Source: Mesodorylaimus sp. YZB2_4 (lineage: Eukaryota > Nematoda > Enoplea > Dorylaimida > Dorylaimidae). Taken from it: 64,000 bases of DNA. Below the pieces are notes generated by a model, which did no database searches, had not been told where the DNA came from, and worked only from the letters and a program-made list of their open reading frames with translations. Below, one piece after another: positions 21,576 through 32,823 of this stretch. How positions within the stretch are numbered: the first letter of the stretch is position 1; each line of letters starts with the position of its first letter. Both the position numbers and the translations under genes were made by a program. The stretch lies in contig JASANH010000103.1 in NCBI GenBank assembly GCA_030248295.1, positions 1 to 64,000 on the forward strand, given 5' to 3'.

Positions 21576-23001
21576 GATTGCCAAGCGCGAGGAAAGATGG
21601 GACGAGTAGGAGTCGTAACAGAAACAACGGCTACTAGCTGCCCGTACTCTGGATCGGTACGGCCTCGCATTGTACCTAGCAACTTTCCAGTCAGCTCCGA
21701 CGACTCATGACGGCCATCCATCTGGCGTGTTTGGGGACAGTCGCAGAGGAGGCAGAAAATTGAGTTCTGGTGACTTATTGCCGTTGCAGTCCAGTTGATT
21801 GGATCAAAGAGATTTCTGATCCCCACAGTAGAAACGAATTGAGAGATGATTTCTCAAAAGTGGCACGGGATGCTGGAAGGAGGAGGGACGTTCTCATTTA
21901 ACCCTTCTCTGGTGCTAGTGCCAGATAAGAGGGTGTAATACAACTGGGTCCGTTTTACTGGACGGAGTGACCAAGCGCCAAAAACTCAGAACAACCACTC
22001 AACTCTTTCGGCCTAGTCCATGGCTGAAACATCACCCTGACAGGTGACGCTCCCAGCTGCTGGCTTCATGCAGTGACGATTGCCAATCGAATCTCAACAA
22101 GGGGGTGGTGGCACAATCACGCAGTTCATGTCTAGTCTTATTTCGAGACATCTGACGGAGTCACACTGACTGGCGTTCACTTATTGATCAGCAGGACATC
22201 TGAGAGAGATGGGCGATTCTCGGACCAGAAAGGGCTAGTACAAGGCTTCGCTCAGGTCCTACCATGACAAGCATGGGTCGCCACTGCTTGATGGCTCCAC
22301 AAAATCCGAGAAACGCCACGACCAAAATGATGGCACCAGCCACTGTGAGTAGGATGCCCATACTGCGCACTGCTGTGATCATACCCTTGTAGTCATCGTA
22401 GACGGCTGGAGTCTCGGATTTCATCTCGTTGACGGGCTAGTCCATGGCATCACTGCATTCTTGTCCACGATCAGCCATCCGCGATAAGCAGATAATACAA
22501 TGGTCCAACAGAAATGCATGGTGGTGGAAGAGGGGGCCCAAAAACTTTTATCTTACTTTTCAGGCAAAATGCATGTGTGGTTGAAACATCAAGCCGACAA
22601 GTCTTGTAGTCAGTTATATAAGTATCATTCGCAAAGAGATGCACGATTAGCATGGGAAAAAATTTTCTTATGACCTGCAGCCAGCTTTGACATAACCAAC
22701 TCGAGTGGCCAGACTGACCGCCAAGACCGCTGAGAGTTTGATGCTTCGCCTATACTGCGTACCCTACATGGTCAGATAATGTCATCTTGTATTGCTGCAG
22801 TATATTGAAATTTCCGTACGGCGAGACCACACTAGCTTTATTGCAAGTGAAACTACAGTAGTAAAACATGCTGGACTGTGCACTGTTCACAGGCTACTCC
22901 CAATGCTGACAGAGCCACAATGGAGGACACACCAAAACACTAAGCCATAAATGTTAAACAGCAGAAAAGTCCATTCACTGCTTTCAAACTGCTCCATGCA
23001 G
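21576..23001. repeat. Spacer between tetraspanins D and E: repeats and a pseudogene fragment
   Basis: 21576-21900 has no recognisable content. 21950-22100 is a repeat with the stem-loop motif at 22022-22059 (GGCTGAAACATCACCC, GGTGACGCTCCCAGC), matching 4585-4740. 22263-22479 is the exon-2 fragment listed separately. 22579-22609 is a weak motif copy. 22680-23001 shows nothing identifiable. Confidence 0.5.
22263..22479 (-). pseudogene. Tetraspanin exon-2 fragment (relic of a copy of tetraspanin E)
   Basis: The minus strand encodes KSETPAVYDDYKGM...AVRSMGILL and AFLGFCGAIKQWRPMLVM, nearly identical to exon 2 of tetraspanin E. The GCCGA of the parent is GFCGA. A CAG codon after Met-Asp has become TAG, a base is missing just upstream, and homology stops abruptly at about 22479 inside the exon, so the first 40-odd residues and all other exons are absent. 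The 3' splice donor is preserved. A host gene relic from partial duplication, 0.75 kb downstream of tetraspanin E on the same strand. Confidence 0.85.
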
Positions 23002-24995
23002 CTAGCCTGAATCAATGGCGGAACACAGACAGAAAGCGAATACAATGCCAACCACCTGAAAAAAACAAATTCAAAAGATGGACAGAAGAGTGGGCTTGCT
23101 AGGTACCTCGATCACAGCCACGGTCACCGCGATTCCGATAATGACGGCCATCTTACTTTCGGCCACGTTCCTCATTTTTTCGTAGCATCCCGACTAAAAT
23201 TGAAATTTCGGTATTGGATTTTATCAGGTTCATCTTCCAGAGTACAGGGGTTGCCTATGCTGTAGTATTGTAGCGTGCACCCAGGCGGCGGGAGACATGG
23301 GAGACCGAAGCTGATGAGTCAACAAACTCCAAGTGGATCCTTGCCACTATACCCGCCGCTGAAAAATCAACCTGACGGGTTTGCGTTTCCCAGCCAGGGG
23401 AGACCACTGGTTACAGCATTCAGGCGATTCTATGCGTGCTCCCCAAAGTAGGTGCGCCTTACTGTATAGATCGATGCATCAGGGCAATTCCGGTATCCAT
23501 TACAATAGACCGTACTTCCGGTGCCTTTAGCCATTAGATTCTGGTCACAACAATAATTGGGATAAAACTTATTAACACCAGTCGAGGACAGCATGGTGTT
23601 CAAACATTGATTGTTCTGATCCTTGTGCCATAAACTGTCTTTGAAACCACGCAGACCGTCCGGATAGCCAGGATCCACACCACAACACTGACTCTAAAAA
23701 AGGTGGACCTTTTTGATGGACAAACAACAGTGGCCCTAATTTATTTGAACTCTGCCCTTTTGCCAAAGTTGTCCAACTCGAACCCTGCCTTTCCACAGTC
23801 ACACCTACTTGTGAGGGTCCCTATATAGGGCACCCTCACAAGCCATATGGAGGGCGACCACTCCACAGCATCCCCTTTTTAAGCACTAATATCATGTCAT
23901 GTCATACTTTATCCCCAGCCAAGCACCACACAGCGCACTCAAGGGCTAAGGAAAACATATTTGACAATTATTTTGTACCGAGGCGGAAGTCGAACCCCCC
24001 TCGAAGTGCGCACCCAGCGTAAGAGGCAGACGCCTTAGCCCGCTAGGCAACGACCCCAGAGACCAGACACTGGTTCCCTCTGACTAACAACAAGACTTGT
24101 CCCGTGGCTTCTGTGTCTCAAGTGATCATGAGAGGAGCAGACATAAAAGATCAGGGTGTAGGCGCGAGGGGCTGGCTTTCCCAAGCTGATCCCCCCATAG
24201 GCAGGGATCAAACCTGCCACAGGAAAAGAATGCCGCTGCACCATCCCAGGCTCGAGGAACAAACCAGGAGTCTCACTGTGTTCATGACCATATCCCAGGC
24301 CATACGAACGCTATTCGGGTGTGTTTCATTGCCACCATAGCCATGGAGCGATTCGGCCATAGAGCTCTTGATGTCGTTTTCGAACTGAAATTAATGTCTG
24401 ACTTCAGTGAAAAAAAATGGAAAAAGAGGGTACTGTGCATGCGTGCAAGATGCAGGTGTAGTGCATTTGACCAAAAGAAGTTCATGTACCGAAGATCTGT
24501 TCACGGCAGCATAGATGGCAGCAGCGATTTCCAGTCCCAATATGACTATAAGAAGGAGGGCGTACTGAAAAAGATCGAGGCATACTGTAACCGTTATGAC
24601 GTCATTAACGTCGAAGCAGTCCTACCATGACAAGCATGGGTCGCCACTCCTTGATAGCTCCACAACATCCGAGAAACGCCACGACCAAAATGATGGCACC
24701 AGCCACTGCGAGTAGGATGCCCATACTGCGCACTGCCGTAGGCATACCCTTGTAGTCATTGTAGACGGCTGGGGTCTCGGATTTCATCTCGTTGACGGAC
24801 TGGTCCATGGTATCGACTGCATTCTTGTCCACAATCAGCCATATGCCCACTCCGAAGCATACCAGACCGGCAAGCTGAAGTAGGAGGGCAGCATGTGGCC
24901 AAACAAAACAGTGTCGTGCTCATACTCACCACAAAGACCAGGTTGAATATGAACAAAGAATACTTGAACGTCAAGGCACCACAGCCGAGAGCCAT
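23002..24995 (-). CDS. Tetraspanin E, seven exons
   Basis: Minus-strand exons 24930-24995, 24626-24874, 24490-24564, 24277-24384, 23463-23693, 23107-23193 and 23002-23055 encode 289 residues. The large loop has SQCCGVDPGYPDGLRGFKD, FYPNYCCDQN, VYCNGYRNCPD and SGCYEK. The last transmembrane segment follows the array pattern (VVGIVFAFCLCSAIDSG). The last residue before intron 6 is Glu where the others have Gln. Exon 2 was the source of both fragments in the cluster. Intron 4 (23694-24276) contains two minus-strand SINEs and intron 5 (23194-23462) a stem-loop motif copy. Confidence 0.93.
23278..23395 (+). repeat. Repeat piece with stem-loop motif in tetraspanin E intron 5
   Basis: 23358-23395 reads CGCTGAAAAATCAACC, TGAC, GGGTTTGCGTTTCCCAGC. 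The upstream GTGCACCCAGGCGGCGGGAG matches the piece in tetraspanin C intron 2. Confidence 0.6.
23891..24260 (-). repeat. Two adjacent tRNA-derived SINEs in tetraspanin E intron 4
   Basis: 23891-24054 is a family B copy with a near-complete tRNA head on the minus strand (AGCGGGCTAAGGCGTCTGCC region, B box GGGTTCGACTTCC) and a CATGA-type tail at the low-coordinate end. 24080-24260 is a different tRNA-derived unit: minus strand CCTGGGATGGTGCAGCGG (A box) and GGCAGGTTTGATCCCTGCC (B box with a perfect T-arm stem). Confidence 0.75.
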
Positions 24996-27013
24996 GATCG
25001 CCTGTAGAGCCGGAGGTTGATCAGTGTCTTGATCAGTGTCTTGCGGGTCCAGCCTTAAAGGCGATCCGTGTCCGCTGGGGGGGAGGGGTGTCCAATTTGT
25101 GATCTAGCAACCGTCGAAACACATTTGCATCCAAGCCTCGTCCATCATCTTATCCCTGTCGTCGAGGTGACCAGACAATGACACTGGATGACCATCGCTT
25201 TTGATGGCCTCCGAATTGCAATCTATCATCGACGAGTTTGCGGAGATGGGGAACACTAGACTGCGCGAGTAATGGACACATTAGGAGGACCAGTCGTGCG
25301 TGACTTGATGGCCATTAGCTCAAGGAGAAGCGAGCGATATGATGAATCAGTAAAGCCGATGCAAAACACGACTCCCTGGGGACATGGTGGGAGATTAGAT
25401 ATTGAAAAGAGTCCAAAACGTGAGACTTGAGTGGGAATCGAACCTATTGCACGCCACCAGACGAGCCCTCCCACTGCAGCTAGCTGGCCTGGTATGCTTC
25501 GGAGTGGGCATATTGCAGATTGTGGACAAGAATGCAGTCGATACCATGGACCAGTCCACCAACGAGATGAAATCCGATACTCCAGCCGTCTACTAACGAG
25601 AAGGTATGCCCACAGCAGTTTGCTGGTGAGCTCGGATGCTGCGCAGCTATCAACGAGTGGCGACCCATGCTTGCCACGGTAGAAGAGCTTAGGGAAATTC
25701 TAGTCAGGTGCACACAGGCCTGTCGAAATGGATTTTTGCGCCTTCGACGCTTCTGGCCAATTTTTCTCGAACTTTTTAGCGATAACCTCAATTGATGTCA
25801 GCGACAATTTTGTAGAGAAAAATGTGCTCTATCGATTGGTGGTCTTTGTTTTGCGACTACCGCTTTTATTGTTTGTAACAAATTTTTTCCATTTGAATCT
25901 GAAAAATTTACGAGAAATCGGAGAATAAAAGTGAAAATAAAAAATTAAACCTCGAAGTTATGAAAAAGCTTGATAGTGCACATTTTTCTCTACTGAATTG
26001 TCACTGACATTGATTGAGGTTAACGCTAAACGTTTTGAGAAAAATCGCCCGAAAGCGGTGACCCCTTGAATTCGTACGATCGGGGGAGCCACAGACTATG
26101 CTTAGACTGAGAATGACGTCACAGCGCTTACAGTAGCCCTCCTTTTCAGTCATACTGGCACTGGAAATCGCTACTGCTGGGGATAGAAGCTCGGTGAAAA
26201 GTAACCAAGATCTCGGGACGTTACAAAGCGCAAAGTGGCATTTTACTCAAATCATCTGGGCATACCCCTGTACAAATCAAGGTTGCGCATATTTTTGTAA
26301 TTTGCATGAGACGAGGACTACTGGATCAGCAGCCCCCCCTGGATATGGTTCGACTCCCACAGAGTGCTTGAGATTTTGGGTCTTTCAGCGCGAAATGTGA
26401 GAGCTTCTGTTAAAGGATTCGATAAGGGGTGGCTAGCATGGCACTGAGCAGGTCAGATGTGATGGGGCAGCCCAAGTCAGTGAGCCTAGGATCCATGCTC
26501 TGGAGAGACTCGAGAGATGGTGTCAATATGGTCAATGTTGGTCTCGAGCATCGCTAACTGCTGAGCTGAGGTCTCTTGTCAGCCTGCAACAGAGTTGGGG
26601 CCCGTCCAAACAAGGCCCCATTGGCATGAATCACGAAGTCTCGGCTGGCTGCTCCGGGCGGTCATGCCCTGATTCCACTGGCGTACTGTGCATCTCCTTC
26701 CTCCTCCCATGGCAGCTATGACTATAAGGCACCTCCCTGCATCTTTAGGCCCTCTAGAGCATCCCATCTATCCAGATCCCAAGGATTTATACAATATGAC
26801 AGCCGCGACTGTCCTATATGCTGTCAGTGTAAAGAAAGCTTACATTTTACTCGATACAGAACACAAACTGACGGCGCTGATCATCTGCATGCTCGATTCT
26901 AATTTTCTAAGAATTGGAACAGTCGGTACTGAAATAGCAAGAGGAAAAAACCGTCCTGAAAACACATCCTACCGCCGTCATCTACATTTCGTTATTTGAT
27001 CGGCACCGTTCGT
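24996..27013. other. Intergenic spacer beyond the tetraspanin array
   Basis: 2 kb containing the plus-strand exon-2 relic at 25473-25682, preceded by a tRNA B-box-like GGGAATCGAACC (minus orientation). 25740-26060 is AT-rich. 26080-27000 has no recognised repeat or exon chain. Confidence 0.45.
25473..25682 (+). pseudogene. Tetraspanin exon-2 relic in reverse orientation to the array
   Basis: An intron-end-like CCACTGCAG is followed on the plus strand by codons for LAGLVCFGVGILQIVDKNAV and MDQSTNEMKSDTPAVY, almost identical to exon 2 of tetraspanin E. A stop follows, then an internal deletion of most of the TM2 coding sequence, then AINEWRPMLAT-like codons. It begins exactly at the splice acceptor, so it is a genomic copy and not a retrocopy. 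The inverted position implies a fold-back or inversion event at the edge of the cluster. Confidence 0.8.
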
Positions 27014-27470
27014 TTAGATTTGACCTTTTCCCTTCTTCACGTACCACTCGGACCAATAGCAAACCCAAAGAGGGTAACCGAACATGGCAGTGGCCAAGAT
27101 CGAAAAATGCACGCATTTCTCCTAAAATAAAACAAATTTTTGTGACCTGCTGCATGTTAGCAGCATGAACTGAATGATGGATCTTGCAGTGCGAGCATAC
27201 AGTGGGGTCTTCCTGGCAGGCTGCCTGGATTGGATGCCCGTCGCAGATATGCTACGTGTCGGAATAACAAATTCAAAGCACTCGACTCTATGCAAATCCA
27301 AAATCACACCACGATTTTCTTACCCAGAACGGTATATAAGCCATAGGTGGCGTGCAGATGGGTCCTTTGTAATAGGAACGAATTTGACCATTTCCCGTTC
27401 CACCGCTACGATTCAACATCATTCGACGCAGTGCCATTCGAGTGGTCGCGACGGCCATAGCGCTATTCAT
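27014..27470 (-). CDS. Small single-TM mitochondrial-type protein, cytochrome oxidase subunit VIII/VIIc-like
   Basis: Two exons, 27324-27470 and 27014-27121, spliced in phase 0, encode 84 residues. The N-terminus is rich in Arg, Ser and Ala with no acidic residue in the first 30 (MNSAMAVATTRMALRRMML), typical of a matrix-targeting presequence. Then comes a PP...FWEKCVHF element, one hydrophobic span (SILATAMFGYPLWVCYW) and a short basic tail (YVKKGKGQI). Size, presequence, the EK before the span and the aromatic exit resemble small nuclear-encoded subunits of respiratory complex IV (COX8 or COX7C type). This is pattern similarity only; another small inner-membrane subunit is possible. It shares a 264-bp divergent promoter region with the first SCaMC gene. 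Confidence 0.6.
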
Positions 27471-27734
27471 TTTCGACGAGTTCACTCAATAATGACGAAT
27501 TCGAAATTCAGTTGAGCAACAAAGGAAAACTGCTTTCAAAACTTTCCTTTCCAACTCCAAATATGCAAATTGTGGCGCGACACATTTGCGCGCACAATAA
27601 GAATTCTTTTGAGGTAAGTAGTCAAATAACATTTAAGTTGTCTGCTAGAAGCGCGAAACTGCTTCGAGCAGTGGCCGAAATCCGAAATTCTTAAACATCC
27701 CCCGTGATTTGGAGAAATCTCAAACTGTTAAATA
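27471..27734. promoter_or_regulatory. Putative bidirectional promoter between the small mitochondrial gene and SCaMC-1
   Basis: 264 bp separate the start codons of two divergently oriented genes that both appear to encode mitochondrial inner-membrane proteins. The interval must hold both 5' UTRs and promoters unless distant non-coding exons exist. No TATA box is evident. Confidence 0.45.
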
Positions 27735-30700
27735 ATGGATGAATCGAAACCGAGCGGGATCGGGGTTTCAGCAGAATTTCAAGCTTTGCAAGAAGAAAAG
27801 AAACAAAGATTACGGACTCTTTACGAACAATTGGACGTGGACAAAGATGGGAAAATTGATGCAAAGGAATTAGCAGTAGCGTTAAAAAACCGAATGCCCA
27901 ATGTGCGTGAAACACAATCTTATGCTCAGGTAAAAATAATAATAATATTTTGCATATTTTCTGTCAAAAATATAATATTTAGCAAATTATGGCGCGAGCA
28001 GATACGAAAGCTGATTCCGTAATTGATTTCAACGAATTCGTTAATTATGTGTTAGAACATGAACGAAAATTAGCAATTACATTTGGAGATTTAGATAGAA
28101 ACAAAGATGGTAAGATTTTATAAATCAATTCCTTTGTCCAAAAAGTTTTTAAATTTAAGGTGTAATCGATATTTACGAAGTGAAGAAACTTTTGGAAGAT
28201 CTCGGACTTTCTCGAATTACCGATAGACAAGCCGAAGATATAATTTCCAGGTTAGGATTATTAGTTATTTTTGCAAGAAACCAAAATAATCTGATTTTCG
28301 CCAAGGATGACTCGTAACGGAAAGAACACAATTGGCTTGGACGAGTTTCAACAATATTTTGTCCTGCATCCATCGTCTTCCAGTGAAGATATCGCCGGTT
28401 ATTGGCATCGAGGCCTGGCAAGTTAATTTTTTCGTATATCAAGTTTAAAAAACAGAACAGCAAAAACCGAACAGAAACCTTAAAAAGTAGAAGGAAATAT
28501 GAAATTTGAAGCGAAGTAGAGATGAAACGAAAATGCAACAAAAGAAGCAAACATGAGCAACAAAAACACAGGAAAAAGCAAAATTGATGTAGAAAAGATG
28601 CAGGAAAATGGCAGACACTTTTTTAGTTCATTGACATCGGCGAACAGGCGCCTGCCGTTCCAGAAACTGAGGACAAACGTGGTCGATGGCGGCATTTATT
28701 CGCTGGTGGAGTGGCTGGTGCTGTGTCTCGAACTTCGACAGCTCCTTTGGATCGGCTCAAAATTTTCTTGCAAGTAAGATTAAATCATTTTTCTTCATAA
28801 GACAAAGTTCATCAAGTCTGGAATAGTGTTCGGCCGAGGATGACTTTTGTCGAGGTCGAGGTTTGTTCAGTTTCCAACTCGTTTTGTGATGTGTTCTACA
28901 AGTTTAAGTCTATTTCCATGCTTTTCTGACTGTATTTTCAAGGGGCAAATCACCCACAGGAATAAAAAGGCAAGCTACCTGGACGAAGCAGGCCTAGACA
29001 GTGATTTAATAATACACTATTAGAAAAATCGTGCAATTTTTTATGTGCAAGGAGGAGGTGCTTGTGCGCCTTGCGTCCAAACTGAGAAACAGCTTATTGG
29101 TTGCATCTTGCTTGCGAACCTCGATCCTCGACCTCGGCCGAACACTAGCCTGGAAAACTGAAAAAAGTCAGGAAATCCTTAAAGTGTTTGAAAAACCTTT
29201 GAAAATGGTTTTTTCTGAGCCAAAATAATAAAAACTGAGGCTGAATTCTATGCTGATGTTTCACGTTTTGAATCACCCATCTGGAAAAATAGAACAGAGT
29301 GAAAATAGGAAAAATCGAATTCAGCTTTTGGGGAACTTCGAAAACAAAAGAAAATCATTTTCCACTCCTTTTAAGAACTCTGATTAGACAAGCGTGTTAT
29401 TCAGGGGAATTTTTCGTTTTGTATTCTAGGTTCACGCCAATCATGAAAACGGTTTTGGTGTAATCAATAGTATGCAGTATATGTTGAAAGAAGGAGGAAT
29501 AAAAGCTTTGTGGCGAGGAAATGGTGTCAATGTGGTAAAAATCATTCCCGAATCGGCAATTAAATTTTGGGCATACGAAGAAGTAATTTATTTTTTTAAT
29601 TTTTAGTTATTAATTAAGGATTTTTATTTTAGGCAAAAGTTCTAATTGCGAGCAACAATAAAAGTGGTCAGTTAACTGGTGCTGAACGATTTGTTGCTGG
29701 CAGCATAGCCGGTGCTATTTCTCAAACTGCCGTTTATCCTATGGAAGTATGAGAACGAATGTGCACTGGGGGGGGGGGGGGGGGGGGGTATCCGCGCGGG
29801 GACGTAGGTGTGTGGGATATCTAGAATTGGCTGTGATTGGGCGCGATGGCGAATGAATCCTTGGCCTGGTGGTGGCCAAGTTGTGGGCGTCTAGGTTCGC
29901 AGCGCGTTTGAGCTGAGGGTTCGACTCCCGCCTGGGTAAAAAATTATTGACGATTTATTTGTTTCTTAGACCTCGAGTGCGCTGTATGGTGCTTGGCTAT
30001 GGATAAAGTATGGCATGAATGGTCAAATTTTTAGAAAACTTAGCACATGTGTACGTAGGGGACCCTGACTGAGTGTCAGTATCAAGTTTTTTGTCATGAC
30101 TCTTCTAGGAGATATCGGACATAAAGAATAGTGGTTGGTCAAAAAAGGGTCTTGAGCGGGAGTCAAACCAGTGTTGTTAGGGTCACTGATCCAGCTGATG
30201 TCATGCCACTGCATCCATAGCCAAGCACCATACAGCGCAATTGAGAGCTAAGGGACTCACATTTGATAATCATGTTCTACCTGGGCAGGAATCGAACTCT
30301 CCCCTGTAAGTGCGCACCCAGCGTGAGAGGCAGACGCCTACCCGCTAGGCTACGACCCAAACCAAGGATTTATTCGCTATCGCGCCCAATCACAGCTATT
30401 TCTAAGGGGTCAAAATTCATACTCTATCCATAGCCAAGCATCACACGGAGCACTCGAGGGCTAAGGAACAAATAAATCGACAATAAGTTTTTACCTTGGC
30501 GGGACTCGACCCCTTCCCTTTAAGTGCGCACCCAGCGTGAGAGGGTTACGACCCGAGCTTACTGCATGTGAGCAAAAATCGATTAGATGAGATCTTTTTT
30601 CTGGACGGGGGGGGGGGGGGGGGGTAAGAGACAATGGGCATGGCAGTTGAAGTAGTATGTTTCGATTTAGGTCTTGAAAACTCGTTTGGCATTGAGGAAA

Positions 30701-32228
30701 ACGGGCGAAATGAATCGAGGCGTGTTCGATGCCTTGCGCACTGTGTATCGCACTGATGGATTTCGAGCGTTTGGCCGAGGATATTTACCGAATTTGATCG
30801 GGGTAGGGAAGATTTGGTGCCTTTTTGTATTCTTTATATTCTAAGTTTTTTGATATAGATTGTTCCCTATGCTGGCACGGAAATGGCAGTGTACGAGGTA
30901 AGGCGGGGTGTTTGTGTTTGGGGAGGGAGTGTATGACTTTTGGTTGACTTTGTTTCTTTTAGACGCTGAAGAATTTGTGCATTAATCGTTACTTCGCCAA
31001 CAAGGATCCCGGACTGGTGGTTGTACTCGGGTGCGGTATGGTCAGTAGCACGGTTGCCCAAGTGGTCAGCTATCCGTTGGCTCTTGTCAGGACTCGATTA
31101 CAAGCTCATCGTAAGTGTGCTGTGCCAGTGAAAGGGGGGGGGGGGGGGGTTGGTTCATGGGTGACACCCAGTAGATACAGTGTTTTTCTACTGAAAGCCT
31201 AAGAGTTAGTGTCCGTTCGGCACCCAGTCAGGATCGTCCTATCCTGACCCTGGTCTCGGTCCTGATAAAAAATGGGTCGGGATTCTAAAGAACTGAAGCC
31301 ACGGTTTGACCAATGCCAGCTAGCCAAACCAGGAAAGTGGCAGAAAGGATCATGCCATGCGTGGATTGATGGAAAGCTCGATGTTCAGATGCATGTAGGG
31401 GTTCAAAAAGTGACATCAGCATCATGCAGTGTACGTAAAGTTGATTTTGTTGCAGTTACTATATCAAAGGCGTAGAGAGGGGCAAACAAATCCCGACAAG
31501 GATCGTGACCTAGCGCTAGTAAGACCCCTGCCCTATGTCTGCAGTGCTAGTCCCGGCCTCTACCAGAACTGATCCCAGTCCCAGTCCGAGTCCTGATCTG
31601 GATAACCTGTGATCCCGCTACTTGCTCGCAGGTTTCTGGTTCTACGAAGAATCGACATATTTGAGTTGGCTGTTTAGAATAATCAGCTGCAACAGGCTGA
31701 ATTGGAGAAGGTACCGTGGGGAGTTGGTGGTCTAAAAACTCCTCCAGGCAGGCTTACTAGTCGTGTGAGCCAGAAACATCAACCCCACGGGTTTTTTTTT
31801 GCCTGCCCTAGAAGGAGTGTATCGAGCGGCCAGCGATGGCGAGCCAATACACCCGTTAGACACAGTGTTTTTCCACTGAAAGCCTAAGAGTTAGTGTCCG
31901 TTCGAGCTCTGTATGCTCTGTGTATAAGGCGGCCAGTCAAGGCAACCAAATACACAACTTTCCTTTCCCCACAGGCCAAACATGGCGAATGATTAAGGGT
32001 CATTCCCTGGTGTACTCTAGTTTTTGAGCGCTTATGGACTTACTTTTTTTAGCTCCTAATCAACCGGATACAATGCTTGGTCAGTTTACTTTTATTGTTC
32101 GAAATGAGGGAATGAGTGGTTTGTATCGCGGTTTGGTGCCGAATTTTCTGAAAGTCTTACCATCAGTTAGCATAAGTTATGTGGTGTATGAGGCTGTTAG
32201 GAAGATGTTGGGTGTTAGCATGACGTAG
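27735..32228 (+). CDS. Calcium-dependent mitochondrial ATP-Mg/Pi carrier (SCaMC / SLC25A24-25 type), copy 1
   Basis: Eleven exons: 27735-27929, 27983-28109, 28160-28250, 28306-28417, 28627-28773, 29430-29582, 29633-29746, 30671-30802, 30859-30897, 30963-31110 and 32053-32228; 477 residues, the usual SCaMC length. The N-terminal half has four EF-hand units; loops 1 ([12 protein letters not shown]) and 3 ([14 protein letters not shown]) are canonical, 2 and 4 degenerate. The C-terminal half is three mitochondrial carrier repeats with signatures PLDRLK, PMEVLK and PLALVR. Family role: Ca-regulated electroneutral exchange of ATP-Mg for phosphate across the inner membrane. Intron 4 starts with GC (CTG/GCAAGT) where the paralogue has GT. 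Introns 7 and 10 are enlarged by SINEs and poly(G). Confidence 0.95.
29768..30624. repeat. Poly(G) tracts, three SINE copies and a fold-back in SCaMC-1 intron 7
   Basis: 29768-29788 is 21 consecutive G and 30607-30624 is 18 G. Between them: a plus family B SINE (about 29862-30018), a tRNA-like minus fragment (about 30130-30212, B box GGTTTGACTCCC), a minus family B SINE (30213-30358) and another minus copy (30421-30556). Flanks of the first two full copies are themselves inverted: 29823-29868 against 30357-30403 share GCTGTGATTGGGCGCGAT and the following AATCCTTGG, so about 580 bp can fold back. Confidence 0.75.
31134..31995. repeat. Repeat-rich part of SCaMC-1 intron 10
   Basis: A 16-G tract opens at 31134. 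31735-31800 contains CTCCTCCAGGCAGG and a weak stem-loop motif copy (CAGAAACATCAACCCC). The phrase CTGAAAGCCTAAGAGTTAGT occurs twice (about 31190 and 31878), indicating a direct repeat. No tRNA head identified. Confidence 0.5.
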
Positions 32229-32823
32229 GATTCGTGCAGGAAGGCGTTTTTAGTCTTCTTTTATAGGAGTGCAAATTTTGTTTTAAGTTTTTGTTATGAC
32301 AGAACGCAGTGGATAACCTTGAGTTGCTGGGTGTCGGTAGATAGGGGGGGGGGGACTTCTTGTTTTGCGGGACTATATTTCGTCCTCAGATCCCGTCCGC
32401 ACACTGTGACGCTGTGTGGCCGCTACGTTTTGTCATAAGCGAAATGGCTGGAATTTGAAACTTGATGTTGATAGCGGAAGAATGGATGGTAGAGGCTGCT
32501 ATGCAGTATATATATCGGCTAGTCATAATAGGGCGTTCTGGTCGGTTAGTAGCTTCGAGTGGTCTTCGCTTTTTGATATCACTTTGCCTCTGATCCAGTG
32601 CTTGTGTGCATTTGACTGGTGGTTTATATGATTGGTATGCTTGCCATGCGATGGTGTTACAAATGGTCAGGTATAAAGCAAGGTTAGGTGTGGTGGTCGT
32701 GTTGGTGGTCTCTCCGAGGGGTCGGAAGTGATACTTTATAGAAGGGGGTGGGTTGAGGTATAAGTTTGATATTTCAGATGATGACATCGAACCAGTGACG
32801 AGTCGAGCTCGCTGCTCTCTTGA

